DNA of 36,062 nucleotides from CAINVV01 sp036508555. Lineage in GTDB: Bacteria > Bacteroidota > Bacteroidia > Bacteroidales > Prolixibacteraceae. The translations under genes and the position numbers were made by a program. The DNA lies in assembly GCA_036508555.1 (NCBI GenBank), contig DATCHD010000068.1, positions 1 through 36,062 of the forward strand, written 5' to 3'. Shown piece after piece: positions 8,312-15,672 of the stretch (position 1 is the stretch's first letter; each line of letters opens with the position of its first letter). Below the pieces are notes generated by a model that did no database searches, had not been told where the DNA came from, and was given only the letters and a program-made list of their open reading frames with translations.

Positions 8312-9091
8312 TTATTCCTTTGGCTTAATGGAAAGGAAGAGGTTTATGGTACTGCCGGCCGGAACATAGGCGGTAGAATCGGCCAGTGGAAACTGATTGA
8401 TAATTCTGGCGCTCATGGAGTCCGACCTGTTGGTGACAGACGCATCAAACTGGACATTCCCTGCCACCAGCAGTTTTGCGTTGAAGAGTGCCAGCGCTTC
8501 GGCCAGCGTCATCCCCGTAAAATCAGGAACAGTCGTTTCGCTGCTTACTCCGTTTCCACCCACGACGAGGTCAATGGCGGAACCGCTGTCGAGACGGGAT
8601 CCTGGTAAGATTGGAACCCCTTTATTCTTCTGTTCCAGCACCAGATCACTGAATTCGGATGGTATGTATCTAATGTTTCCGACAATAAAACCCTTTGATT
8701 CAAGTAGTACCCTTGCCTGGCGAAGTGAGATGTCGGTTAATTTTGGAACTTCTTCCTGTCCGGGGATGGAGGAGACCAGGGTCAGATAGATCATCCTACC
8801 TGATTTTATCTTATGACCCGCTCCGGGGTTCTGCATCAGAATCGTACCGGGTCTCCTGCCTGCCCGGTAAACGGAATCTTCCACCTCGAAGCGCAGGCTC
8901 ATTTTTTTGGCAACCTGACGGGCCTGATCCATTGTCATACCGGAGAAATCGGGAATAGTCAGACTTTCGCCTTTGTGGGTATAAAAAGATAAGATCTGCA
9001 TGGTAAGCCAGAGCAAAACGATCGTCAGCCCAAGAGCTGCCAGGAAATGATTTCTGAAGGTTTTGCTGAGGAAGAATTCCTTTAAGGCCAT
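8312..9091 (-). CDS. Membrane-anchored PASTA-domain protein
   Basis: A 259-residue protein with one membrane segment at about residues 14-33 and three PASTA repeats behind it (about 38-108, 110-180 and 185-257). The repeats are marked by 'IPDFSGMTMDQARQVAKK', 'VPKLTDISLRQARVLLESKGF' and 'VPDFTGMTLAEALALF'. PASTA domains bind peptidoglycan or muropeptides in Ser/Thr kinases and PBPs, but here neither a kinase nor a transpeptidase domain is present. The repeats would face the periplasm. It has its own -7 box and precedes rluD and ddl, so a link to cell-wall synthesis is plausible but inferred. Confidence 0.88.
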   Translation of the reverse strand: MALKEFFLSKTFRNHFLAALGLTIVLLWLTMQILSFYTHKGESLTIPDFSGMTMDQARQVAKKMSLRFEVEDSVYRAGRRPGTILMQNPGAGHKIKSGRMIYLTLVSSIPGQEEVPKLTDISLRQARVLLESKGFIVGNIRYIPSEFSDLVLEQKNKGVPILPGSRLDSGSAIDLVVGGNGVSSETTVPDFTGMTLAEALALFNAKLLVAGNVQFDASVTNRSDSMSARIINQFPLADSTAYVPAGSTINLFLSIKPKE

Positions 9092-9117
9092 TTGCTACAG
9101 TTATATGATTATGAGTG

Positions 9118-9125
9118 CAAAATTA
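9118..9125 (-). promoter_or_regulatory. -7 box for the PASTA-rluD-ddl genes
   Basis: On the minus strand this reads TAATTTTG, a full TAnnTTTG match, in the 45-base gap between mqnE and the PASTA gene. It predicts a start near 9111 and a leader of about 20 bases. No clear -33 TTTG is seen at the right spacing. Confidence 0.45.
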
Positions 9126-9136
9126 GAATTTATTCT

Positions 9137-10252
9137 TTAGCAAGGTGTGTACAAAGTATCTCTTTCTACGGGTACCAGTCCGGCGCCGGTGATCATACTA
9201 ACCAGCTGATTGGTGCTGGCGACTGGCGACTGTTCTTCGGATCCTGCCATGGAATATATTTTTGTCGTATCGTCGATGGTCCCGTCGAGGTCGTCGACCC
9301 CAAAGGCCAGGGAAAGCTGAGCCACCTTTTTCCCAATCATCGGCCAATAAGCTTTCAGGTGGGGGATATTGTCGAGGAAGATCCGGGAGACAGCATAATT
9401 CCGGAGATCTTCGATGGTGGTGGTCTCCGCCACATAAGAGAATCTGTTGTTGTAATGGCGGAATTTCAGCGGGATGAAGGCATTAAACCCGCCGGTTTCA
9501 TCTTGTAGCGTGCGTAACCTGTTGAGGTGGTCAATCCGGTGGGTGTAATCTTCCAGCAGACCATAAAGCATGGTGGAATTGGTAGGAATACCCAGTTGAT
9601 GGGCCGTACGGTGAATGTTCAGCCATCCGGCGGTATTGGTCTTGTCGGGACAGATTTTTGCCCTTAATGTTTCATCGAAGATTTCCGCTCCGCCGCCTGG
9701 CAATGATACGAGACCTGCCTCCTTTAAAAGAATCAGCCCATCTTTGATATCCATCGAAGCGAACCTGCACATGGCATCGATTTCCACGGCAGTGAAGGCT
9801 TTGATCTGAATATTGGGGACCATCTTTTTGATTTCCTTAAGCAAATCGGCATAGAACCGGACATCACGGTCGGGATGAACGCCTCCGACGATATGAATCT
9901 CTGTGATCCCGGAAAGCGCGTGATGTTCAGCCATTTTCACCAGTTCATCAACTCCTAATTCCCAGCAGCCCTCTTCTCCTTTTCTCCTTCGGTAGGAACA
10001 GAAGGCACAGTGGTTTACGCAGATATTAGTAGGCTCGAGATGGATGTTACGGTTATAATAAACCTGATTTCCGTTGATCCTTTTTCGGACGGTGTCGGCC
10101 AGGACGGAAAGGAAGGGCAAAGGAGCTTCACGGTAGAGAAGAACGCCTTCATCATTAGTGATACGTTCTCCGGCCGCGATTTTTTCTGCGATTTTTATCA
10201 GTTCTGAAGAAATGCCAGTCTGACTGAAAAGTGAAAATATAGAGGATGTCAT
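9137..10252 (-). CDS. mqnE: Aminofutalosine synthase MqnE (radical SAM, menaquinone biosynthesis)
   Basis: A radical-SAM enzyme that joins 3-[(1-carboxyvinyl)oxy]benzoate to the SAM-derived adenosyl group to give aminofutalosine in the futalosine route to menaquinone. The [4Fe-4S] motif is 'CVNHCAFC' (C78, C82, C85), followed by 'EIHIVGGVHPDRDVRFY', 'IKAFTAVEI' and 'SLPGGGAEIFDE'. 'KAFTAVEI' and 'PGGGAEIF' point to MqnE rather than MqnC. I start at the ATG at 10252 ('MTSSIFSLF', 371 residues). A longer frame begins with a TTG inside the palindrome at 10273-10340 and is unlikely. No other mqn gene is in the window. rpmH upstream has its own terminator, so mqnE is separately transcribed. Confidence 0.92.
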   Translation of the reverse strand: MTSSIFSLFSQTGISSELIKIAEKIAAGERITNDEGVLLYREAPLPFLSVLADTVRKRINGNQVYYNRNIHLEPTNICVNHCAFCSYRRRKGEEGCWELGVDELVKMAEHHALSGITEIHIVGGVHPDRDVRFYADLLKEIKKMVPNIQIKAFTAVEIDAMCRFASMDIKDGLILLKEAGLVSLPGGGAEIFDETLRAKICPDKTNTAGWLNIHRTAHQLGIPTNSTMLYGLLEDYTHRIDHLNRLRTLQDETGGFNAFIPLKFRHYNNRFSYVAETTTIEDLRNYAVSRIFLDNIPHLKAYWPMIGKKVAQLSLAFGVDDLDGTIDDTTKIYSMAGSEEQSPVASTNQLVSMITGAGLVPVERDTLYTPC

Positions 10253-10272
10253 AAAAGTATAAATTTTCAATT

Positions 10273-10340
10273 TTCCGCTAATCCGGATTTGCAATCCGGA
10301 TTACTCAGTCAATCCGGATTGCAAATCCGGATTAGCGGAA
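10273..10340. repeat. Head-to-head pair of REP-like palindromes (B)
   Basis: Bases 10273-10302 and 10311-10340 are exact reverse complements, 30 bases each, with an 8-base spacer. Each holds two copies of the self-complementary 10-mer AATCCGGATT around a TGC (or GCA) loop, so one 10-mer occurs four times. An outer TTCCGCT extension is present on one side of each unit. The pair lies between the rpmH terminator and the mqnE start. Confidence 0.93.
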
Positions 10341-10370
10341 TTCATATTCCCTGCAAAGGTATTGAAAAAC

Positions 10371-10405
10371 ACAAAAGGTAAAGAATCCTGTTCTTTACCT
10401 TTTGT
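10371..10405 (-). terminator. Rho-independent terminator of rpmH
   Basis: A perfect 15-bp stem, ACAAAAGGTAAAGAA (10371-10385) with TTCTTTACCTTTTGT (10391-10405), has a 5-base loop. On the minus strand it is followed by GTTTTTC. It lies 25 bases after the rpmH stop and separates rpmH from the palindrome pair and mqnE. Confidence 0.85.
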
Positions 10406-10430
10406 CTGTAATGCCGAGAGTCGTTATGTC

Positions 10431-10589
10431 TTAACGCTTGTGCCTTGGCTCGTCTGAAACGCTCAGTTTGTGGCGACCTTTTGCACGACGTGCATTCAAT
10501 ACGCGGCGACCGTTGGAAGTTGACATTCTCTCACGGAAACCGTGTTTGTTTTTTCTTTTTCTGTTTGAAGGTTGAAATGTTCTTTTCAT
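10431..10589 (-). CDS. rpmH: 50S ribosomal protein L34
   Basis: A 52-residue, very basic protein of the large ribosomal subunit. The minus strand reads 'MKRTFQPSNRKRKNKHGFRE', then 'RMSTSNGRRVLNARRAKGRH', ending 'KLSVSDEPRHKR' and TAA. This matches L34, with the C-terminal extension usual in Bacteroidota. It is a monocistronic gene with an unusually complete promoter (10682-10713), a leader of about 85 bases holding a hairpin, and a strong terminator downstream. It is not next to rnpA or dnaA, unlike in many other phyla. Confidence 0.98.
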   Translation of the reverse strand: MKRTFQPSNRKRKNKHGFRERMSTSNGRRVLNARRAKGRHKLSVSDEPRHKR

Positions 10590-10619
10590 ATCTGATAATT
10601 ATTATTTCAATTTCCAGTT

Positions 10620-10658
10620 GGGAGATAAGACCCTTATGTCACGGCTGATTCATCTCCC
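10620..10658 (-). promoter_or_regulatory. Hairpin in the rpmH leader
   Basis: GGGAGAT (10620-10626) pairs with ATCTCCC (10652-10658) across a 25-base loop that contains a smaller GAC/GTC pairing. The hairpin lies between the predicted transcription start and the rpmH start codon. It could be a site for feedback by a ribosomal protein, but this is inference. A 12-base palindrome CCTTAATTAAGG (10666-10677) sits just upstream, at the predicted start of transcription. Confidence 0.4.
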
Positions 10659-10681
10659 GTATTTTCCTTAATTAAGGAGTG

Positions 10682-10713
10682 CAAAAATAGGTTTTTTTTA
10701 AATATCGACCAAA
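10682..10713 (-). promoter_or_regulatory. Full Bacteroidota-type promoter of rpmH
   Basis: On the minus strand a -33 TTTG (10710-10713) is followed by a 20-base spacer and the -7 box TATTTTTG (10682-10689). Both elements and the spacing match the Bacteroidota primary-sigma consensus. The predicted start is near 10675. This is the best promoter in the window, as expected for a ribosomal protein gene. Confidence 0.7.
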
Positions 10714-10751
10714 TATATGGGTAAATAGTTCAAATTTATATTATTTATAAA

Positions 10752-11375
10752 TTATCTAACAGGCAGATAGATCACCTTCTTGGTTTCGAAGAAGGGTTCG
10801 GAAAATATCTTTGAGAGCTCAAAGATCTCGGCAGAGGAGCTGAATGCCTTTATCTCGTCCTCAAAATCACCACCTTTCAAGTAGAGTATTCCATTTGGCA
10901 ATGCGTTTTTCGAAAGCGGAGAGATATTTTTACGCACCATAGAGACAAATTCGGGGAAAGCGGTAACTGCCCTGCTAATAACAAAATCGTAGCGGGTCTT
11001 AATCTCCTGGATGCGGTTTTTCTGAGCCAGCACATTCTTCAGTTTCAGCTGACTGGCAATCTCCTGCACGACCCTAATTTTCTTGCCAATCGAGTCGATG
11101 AGTGTGAAATGACATTCAGGATAAAGAATTGCCAGTGGGATTCCTGGTAGTCCTCCTCCCGTTCCTACGTCGATGATGGTAGTCCCGGGCTGAAACCTTA
11201 TAATTTTTGCCAAAGCCAATGAATGCAAAATATGGCGGATGTAAAGTTCGTCAATATCCTTCCGGGAAATCACGTTAATCTTTTCATTCCACTCATGATA
11301 CAAGGCGCCCAGCTGCTCAAATTGACTGATCTGCAGTGGCGTTAACTCAGGGAAATATTTTCTTAGTAGTTCCAA
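10752..11375 (-). CDS. rsmG: 16S rRNA (guanine-N7)-methyltransferase RsmG
   Basis: A SAM-dependent methyltransferase (207 residues, normal length) that makes m7G527 in 16S rRNA. The N-terminal helix bundle 'YHEWNEKINVISRKDIDELYIRHILHSLAL' and the SAM-binding glycine motif 'IDVGTGGGLPGIPLAILYP' near residues 67-85 are clear. 'FVISRAVTAFPEFV' follows, with a C-terminal 'ILYLKGGDFEDEI'. It starts at an ATG 128 bases after the sigma-factor gene. The gap contains palindrome pair C, so whether the two genes share a transcript is uncertain. Confidence 0.96.
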   Translation of the reverse strand: MELLRKYFPELTPLQISQFEQLGALYHEWNEKINVISRKDIDELYIRHILHSLALAKIIRFQPGTTIIDVGTGGGLPGIPLAILYPECHFTLIDSIGKKIRVVQEIASQLKLKNVLAQKNRIQEIKTRYDFVISRAVTAFPEFVSMVRKNISPLSKNALPNGILYLKGGDFEDEIKAFSSSAEIFELSKIFSEPFFETKKVIYLPVR

Positions 11376-11407
11376 TTAGTGTGCTAATGTAATTATGCTA
11401 ATTATGC

Positions 11408-11464
11408 CCTCCCTCGTTTGCAACGAGGGAGGAGAAATGTACTCCCTCGTTGCAAACGAGGGAG
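11408..11464. repeat. Head-to-head pair of REP-like palindromes (C)
   Basis: Two palindromes (11408-11432 and 11442-11464) share the stem CTCCCTCGTT / AACGAGGGAG. The loop is TGC in the first and GCA in the second, so they are inverted copies with a 9-base spacer. They lie between the 3' end of the sigma-factor gene and the start of rsmG. The stem matches array E apart from its outermost bases. Confidence 0.9.
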
Positions 11465-11503
11465 AGCTTGTAATATGCTTGCTTCCCATCTTCCCTCTTC
11501 CCC

Positions 11504-12112
11504 TCACTTTGCTATCTCATTGTTCTTTAGCAACTCAAAAAGCATCTCCCGGGAGCGAAATAACTGAACCTTCACTGTACCAAGGGGAAGATCAAGTTCC
11601 TTTGCTATCTCATCGTAGGAATATTCCTGAAAATATCTTAATTCCAGCAACTTGCGGTAGCGTGGCTTCAGCTTAGCAACCATCCTGCGGAGGATTTGCG
11701 AATTTTGATCCCTGATGAGGCTCTCTTCCGGATTGTGTCCATCGGCCCGTGCATTATAATTGTATTCGCCGCCCACCTGACGATCCCCGGAGGAAGGCTC
11801 CAGAGTGACTGTGATGGCCCGCTTCTTACGCATGAAATCGATCGCATTGTTGGAGGCAATACGAAACAGCCAGGTGCTGAAAGCGTATTGGGGAGTATAT
11901 TGGTGAATGTTTGTAAAGGCCTTACCAAATGCCTCGATGGTCAGATCTTCGGCATCCGTTCGGTTATTGACCATCTTGAGCAACATGAAATAGATGGTAT
12001 CCTTGTAACGGCGCATCAGATCGGCATAAGCCTTTTCACTCCCTTTTCGGGCGGCTTCTACCAATTCTATGTCACGTTTGGCGTTTCCGGATGGCCTCTG
12101 ACTTACTTCCAT
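11504..12112 (-). CDS. RNA polymerase sigma factor, ECF type
   Basis: A sigma-70 family factor of 202 residues with region 2 at about 20-95 ('YADLMRRYKDTIYFMLLKMV', 'AEDLTIEAFGKAFTNIHQY', 'AFSTWLFRIASNNAIDFMRKKR') and region 4 at about 140-195 ('LKPRYRKLLELRYFQEYSYDEIAKELDLPLGTVKVQLFRSRE'). There is no region 1 or 3, so it belongs to the ECF group. A longer linker of about 35 residues joins the two regions. No anti-sigma gene is adjacent. Its start overlaps the end of the upstream glycosyltransferase gene by 10 bases, so the two are probably translated from one mRNA. The regulon is unknown. Confidence 0.93.
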   Translation of the reverse strand: MEVSQRPSGNAKRDIELVEAARKGSEKAYADLMRRYKDTIYFMLLKMVNNRTDAEDLTIEAFGKAFTNIHQYTPQYAFSTWLFRIASNNAIDFMRKKRAITVTLEPSSGDRQVGGEYNYNARADGHNPEESLIRDQNSQILRRMVAKLKPRYRKLLELRYFQEYSYDEIAKELDLPLGTVKVQLFRSREMLFELLKNNEIAK

Positions 12113-13239
12113 TTCCGTTTTTGACTTGTAAACAACTGAATAACAATAAAATACGCGTTAATCAAAGGCAAAAATGCTTTATAAATCATTAGCATAGGTA
12201 AGAAATTCTTCTCGCCAAGTTTGTTGGTAGCGACAGCAATCCATGTCATCTCAGAAATGACCAAAAGTGCCCATGCACCTAAAATCCAGAATCTCAAGGG
12301 CGAAATAACCAGCAGTAGGATCAATGAAACTGTAAGCAACATTCTGCTGATCAGGTTGAAAGAGCGGAAAAACCTTTGACCGGCAGTTAATTTGCGTCTG
12401 AGCATCAATTGTTTCTTCTTGAATTCAACCAGATCAAACCAGTCAGATTCTCCCGTGTAGGCTATCGGTGTTGTTTTATTTATTTGTATGACGCTGTTTC
12501 TGCTTGTAGCTATCTTGTTGATAAACAATTCGTTCTCACTGAAGGGTGAATCGAGGACTGCAGCAAATCCCCGCAGATCGAGGAATTTTTCACGGCGATA
12601 AGCCAGGTTATATTCAAAGACAGGCATGGCTATACAGAAGTATTTCCCAGCTCCGGAAAGCAGGAAGGAGGCGAAGTTTTCGAAACGAATCCAGCTGTTA
12701 TATTTTCCGGTTGCCTCGTTATAATGGATATATCCCAGCGAAACTTCTTTGTCGGGCTCCAGCCTTTGCATATAGTTTTTCAGCCACTGGTTATCACTGA
12801 TCTTGCACATTGGACTCAAATAAAGTAGCCATTCCCTGGAGGAGGCTCGCACACCGATCGTAATTGCCAGTGCATTGGGGAAATCGGTTTCCTGAATGAT
12901 TTTTGTGGTTTTCAGGTTACCATGACTGATCTTCATCTCCGCGAGCAACCAGTCGGTGCCATCGGTAGAGCAGTCATCCACGACCACGACCTCAAAATCC
13001 GGATATTCCTGCGAAAGCAAAGAAGGCAAAAGTTTCTGCAGGTGAGTCTTATAGTTTCTGGATGTAACTATGACGGATACAGAAGGAAGATTTGGTTCTT
13101 GGTTCTTCTGTCGGCCGCTAAAAATGAATTTAATTAGCAGGATCTGATACATAACCTGAACCAAAAAGGTCAATCCAAAGAAAATGAGCCCGATGAACTC
13201 TTCTGATGTAAATTGAAATCCCCAAAGATCTATTAACAT
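12103..13239 (-). CDS. Membrane-associated family 2 glycosyltransferase
   Basis: A GT2 (GT-A fold) glycosyltransferase of 378 residues from the ATG at 13239 ('MLIDLWGFQF'). A longer frame uses a TTG at 13287 and intrudes on the divergent tgt control region, so I prefer the ATG. One membrane helix lies at the N-terminus (about residues 14-36). The catalytic domain follows with 'PSVSVIVTSRNYKTHLQKLL' and the nucleotide-binding 'VVVVDDCSTDGTDWLL'. Two or three more hydrophobic helices are at the C-terminus (about 290-365). It is probably a membrane-bound transferase for envelope polysaccharide. Sugar and acceptor are unknown. The sigma-factor gene overlaps its end. Confidence 0.85.
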   Translation of the reverse strand: MLIDLWGFQFTSEEFIGLIFFGLTFLVQVMYQILLIKFIFSGRQKNQEPNLPSVSVIVTSRNYKTHLQKLLPSLLSQEYPDFEVVVVDDCSTDGTDWLLAEMKISHGNLKTTKIIQETDFPNALAITIGVRASSREWLLYLSPMCKISDNQWLKNYMQRLEPDKEVSLGYIHYNEATGKYNSWIRFENFASFLLSGAGKYFCIAMPVFEYNLAYRREKFLDLRGFAAVLDSPFSENELFINKIATSRNSVIQINKTTPIAYTGESDWFDLVEFKKKQLMLRRKLTAGQRFFRSFNLISRMLLTVSLILLLVISPLRFWILGAWALLVISEMTWIAVATNKLGEKNFLPMLMIYKAFLPLINAYFIVIQLFTSQKRKWK

Positions 13240-13326
13240 AGCTAAAACAAATGTCCTCAAAAATACACAATGCGGCGGTAAGTACAAACAGGGTAGAACG
13301 CGGAAAAGTTATTTTGCTATTATGAC

Positions 13327-13334
13327 TATCTTTG
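13327..13334 (+). promoter_or_regulatory. -7 box for tgt
   Basis: TATCTTTG is a full TAnnTTTG match 18 bases before the tgt ATG, in the divergent gap with the glycosyltransferase gene. No TTTG stands at the expected -33 distance. The predicted leader is about 12 bases. Confidence 0.45.
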
Positions 13335-13352
13335 CGCCTTGAAATCTTTTTA

Positions 13353-14483
13353 ATGAAGTTTGAATTACAACATACATCTGTTGGTTCCAAGGCCAGAGCC
13401 GGAATATTCCATACTGATCATGGTGTTGTTGAGACTCCAGTTTTTATGCCGGTAGGAACCGCCGGATCGGTCAAGGGAATCCATTTTAAAGATCTCAAAG
13501 AAGATATAAAAGCCCGGATTATTCTGGGAAATACCTATCATCTTTATCTCCGTCCGGGTATCGGCATCCTGGAAAAGGCAGGTGGTTTGCATAAGTTCAA
13601 CGGTTGGGATAAGCCTATACTGACCGATAGCGGGGGCTTTCAGGTGTTTTCACTTGGGGAAATCCGAAAGATCACCGAAGAAGGCGCAAAGTTCCAATCC
13701 CACATCGATGGCTCACGGCACCTTTTTACCCCCGAGAGTGTGATGGATGTTCAGCGTTCCATCGGTGCAGATATCATCATGGCATTCGACGAATGTACCC
13801 CAGGCGACGCGGATTATGATTATGCCAAAAAATCGCTCGAGCTGACACAGAGGTGGTTAGACAGGTGTGTAAATAGATTTGCTGTCACTCAACCCAAATA
13901 CGGTTATCACCAGTCGCTCTTTCCCATTGTTCAGGGTTGTGTCTATCCCGATTTGCGGAGGAGCGCTGCAGAGCATGTATCCTCTTATCAAGCAGACGGT
14001 TATGCCATTGGTGGTCTCTCGGTAGGAGAGAAAGAGGAAGAGATGTACCAAATGATCGAAGTAGTGAATGAAATATTGCCGGAAAATCGTCCGCGGTACC
14101 TGATGGGCGTCGGAAATCCGGTCAACATTCTGGAAGGAATCGACAGGGGTATCGATATGTTTGATTGTGTCATGCCTACCAGGAATGGCCGTAACGGGAT
14201 GTTGTTTACCCGAAATGGCGTTATCAATATCAGGAACAGCAAATGGGCAGATGATTTTTCTCCGATCGATCCGGAGGGCGAATCATTTGTTGATCAACAA
14301 TATACCAAGGCATATTTGAGGCACCTTTTTCAGTCGAAGGAGATGCTGGGACCCATGATTGGCAGTATTCACAACCTCGCCTTTTACCTGTGGCTGGTCG
14401 ACGAATCCCGCAGGCAGATCTTTCAGGGTACTTTTAAAGTCTGGAAAGAGCAAATGGTAAGACAAATGCGGAACCGGCTGTAA
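13353..14483 (+). CDS. tgt: Queuine tRNA-ribosyltransferase
   Basis: Exchanges guanine 34 for a queuine precursor in GUN-anticodon tRNAs (376 residues). I start at the ATG at 13353 ('MKFELQHTSVGSKARAG'), because an upstream TTG in frame overlaps the -7 box. Family motifs are 'TPVFMPVGTAGSVKGI', 'NTYHLYLRPG', the active-site 'LTDSGGFQVFSL', 'YAIGGLSVGE', and 'GIDMFDCVMPTRNGRNGMLF'. The usual zinc site (three Cys in DPE-C-x-C-x2-C) reads 'DPEGESFVDQQY' here, with no cysteine. The downstream 'IHNLAFYLWLV' keeps the histidine. It is followed closely by the LptF/G-like gene. Confidence 0.95.
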   Translation: MKFELQHTSVGSKARAGIFHTDHGVVETPVFMPVGTAGSVKGIHFKDLKEDIKARIILGNTYHLYLRPGIGILEKAGGLHKFNGWDKPILTDSGGFQVFSLGEIRKITEEGAKFQSHIDGSRHLFTPESVMDVQRSIGADIIMAFDECTPGDADYDYAKKSLELTQRWLDRCVNRFAVTQPKYGYHQSLFPIVQGCVYPDLRRSAAEHVSSYQADGYAIGGLSVGEKEEEMYQMIEVVNEILPENRPRYLMGVGNPVNILEGIDRGIDMFDCVMPTRNGRNGMLFTRNGVINIRNSKWADDFSPIDPEGESFVDQQYTKAYLRHLFQSKEMLGPMIGSIHNLAFYLWLVDESRRQIFQGTFKVWKEQMVRQMRNRL

Positions 14484-14513
14484 GCAGCAGAAGATATATT
14501 ATATTTGAAACGG

Positions 14514-15605
14514 ATGGCAAACCAATTTATAAAAAGGATAGACACCTACATCATCAAGAGGTATCTGGGGACTTTTTTCCTTGCGATAGCTCTGATTGTC
14601 AGTATATCTATCATCTTTGATGTCTCTGAAAAAATTGATGACTTTATCTCTAAGAATGCGCCGCTGAAAGCAATTCTATTAGATTATTACCCGAATTTCA
14701 TTGTTTATTTCGCCAATCTTTTCAGCGCCCTGTTTAACTTCATAGCCGTCATTTACTTTACCTCAAAAATGGCTGCCAACTCCGAAATCATTGCCATGAT
14801 GGCCAGTGGCATCAGCTATAAGAGACTCATGCGCCCCTACATGGTGGCTTCCGCCATTATAGCACTGATGTCGTGGATTTTGGGGAATTTTATCATACCA
14901 CCTGCGAACCAGCAGCGGGTTAACTTCACCAATATTTATGTCATCAGCGACTATGTCAACTCTGACAAAAACATCCACAGGCAGCTGGAGCCTGGCGTTT
15001 TTATTTACATGAAAAGCTACAACAACAAGGCCGATGTTGGTTATAAGTTCACCATTGAAAAATTTGAAGGTCGTCAGCTGAAGTCGAAGTTAATTTCTGA
15101 CTATATCAAGTGGGACCGGGAAAAGAAGAAATGGGTCATTCATGAATATTACATCCGGGATACCAGTGGTCCGATAGAGAAAATAACCAGAGGGAGTCAG
15201 ATCGACACCACGCTGCGCATGAGTCCGGCCGAATTTGGCCAGCAGAACTCCCGGCAGGAGACCATGGATTACTGGCAGCTCAACCAATATATAAAAGATC
15301 TCAAGTTGAGGGGTGTCGACAATGTTTCCAGTTTTGAAAAAGAAAATTATCAACGAACGGCCGGGCCTATCAGCACTTTTATTCTGACAATTATCGGCGT
15401 TTCGCTGGCTTCGAGGAAGACCCGCGGAGGAATCGGATTACATCTGGGACTAGGGTTATTGCTGGGTTTCTCTTACATTATGTTCATGCAGGTAAGTACG
15501 ATTTTTGCCTTCAAGGCAGGGTTCAATATAATTCTGGCAGTCTGGCTTCCGAACATTATTTATGCCTTGATTGCGCTGGTTCTTTACAAAAGAGCGGCAA
15601 AATAG
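14514..15605 (+). CDS. LptF/LptG (YjgP/YjgQ) family permease
   Basis: A membrane subunit of the LPS-export ABC transporter, which extracts LPS from the inner membrane for transfer along the Lpt bridge. The protein has 363 residues from the ATG at 14514; an in-frame TTG at 14505 is 9 bases upstream. The N-terminal 'IDTYIIKRYLGTFFLAIALIVSISIIFDVSEKI' and 'ALFNFIAVIYFTSKMAANSEIIAMMASGISYKRLMRPY' are family signatures. A periplasmic beta domain covers about 130-260, then three membrane helices end the protein. Bacteroidota often have several members of this family, so I do not choose between LptF and LptG. It lies 30 bases after tgt and is probably co-transcribed. Confidence 0.9.
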   Translation: MANQFIKRIDTYIIKRYLGTFFLAIALIVSISIIFDVSEKIDDFISKNAPLKAILLDYYPNFIVYFANLFSALFNFIAVIYFTSKMAANSEIIAMMASGISYKRLMRPYMVASAIIALMSWILGNFIIPPANQQRVNFTNIYVISDYVNSDKNIHRQLEPGVFIYMKSYNNKADVGYKFTIEKFEGRQLKSKLISDYIKWDREKKKWVIHEYYIRDTSGPIEKITRGSQIDTTLRMSPAEFGQQNSRQETMDYWQLNQYIKDLKLRGVDNVSSFEKENYQRTAGPISTFILTIIGVSLASRKTRGGIGLHLGLGLLLGFSYIMFMQVSTIFAFKAGFNIILAVWLPNIIYALIALVLYKRAAK

Positions 15606-15628
15606 GCGCTGTCCCGGCGATTATTTTG

Positions 15629-15649
15629 TATTTTTGTCGAATAATTTTG
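15629..15649 (+). promoter_or_regulatory. Two overlapping-range -7 box candidates for the carboxyltransferase operon
   Basis: TATTTTTG (15629-15636) and TAATTTTG (15642-15649) both match TAnnTTTG fully, 13 bases apart. They lie in the 67-base gap before the carboxyltransferase ATG at 15673. The first would give a leader of about 30 bases. No well-spaced -33 element is visible. Confidence 0.45.
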
Positions 15650-15672
15650 ATCCATAAGTTAAAAGCTAAATT

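Noticed and set aside
10253..10294. Longer N-terminus for MqnE starting at TTG 10294
   Set aside because: The TTG lies inside a palindromic element, and the added 14 residues are not family-like; the ATG at 10252 gives the normal length.
13240..13287. Longer N-terminus for the glycosyltransferase starting at TTG 13287
   Set aside because: It would extend into the divergent tgt control region; the ATG at 13239 precedes the first membrane helix properly.
14500..14507. TATATTTG as a promoter for the LptF/LptG-like gene
   Set aside because: It matches TAnnTTTG, but transcription would begin at or after the start codon; the gene is 30 bases behind tgt and is more simply co-transcribed.
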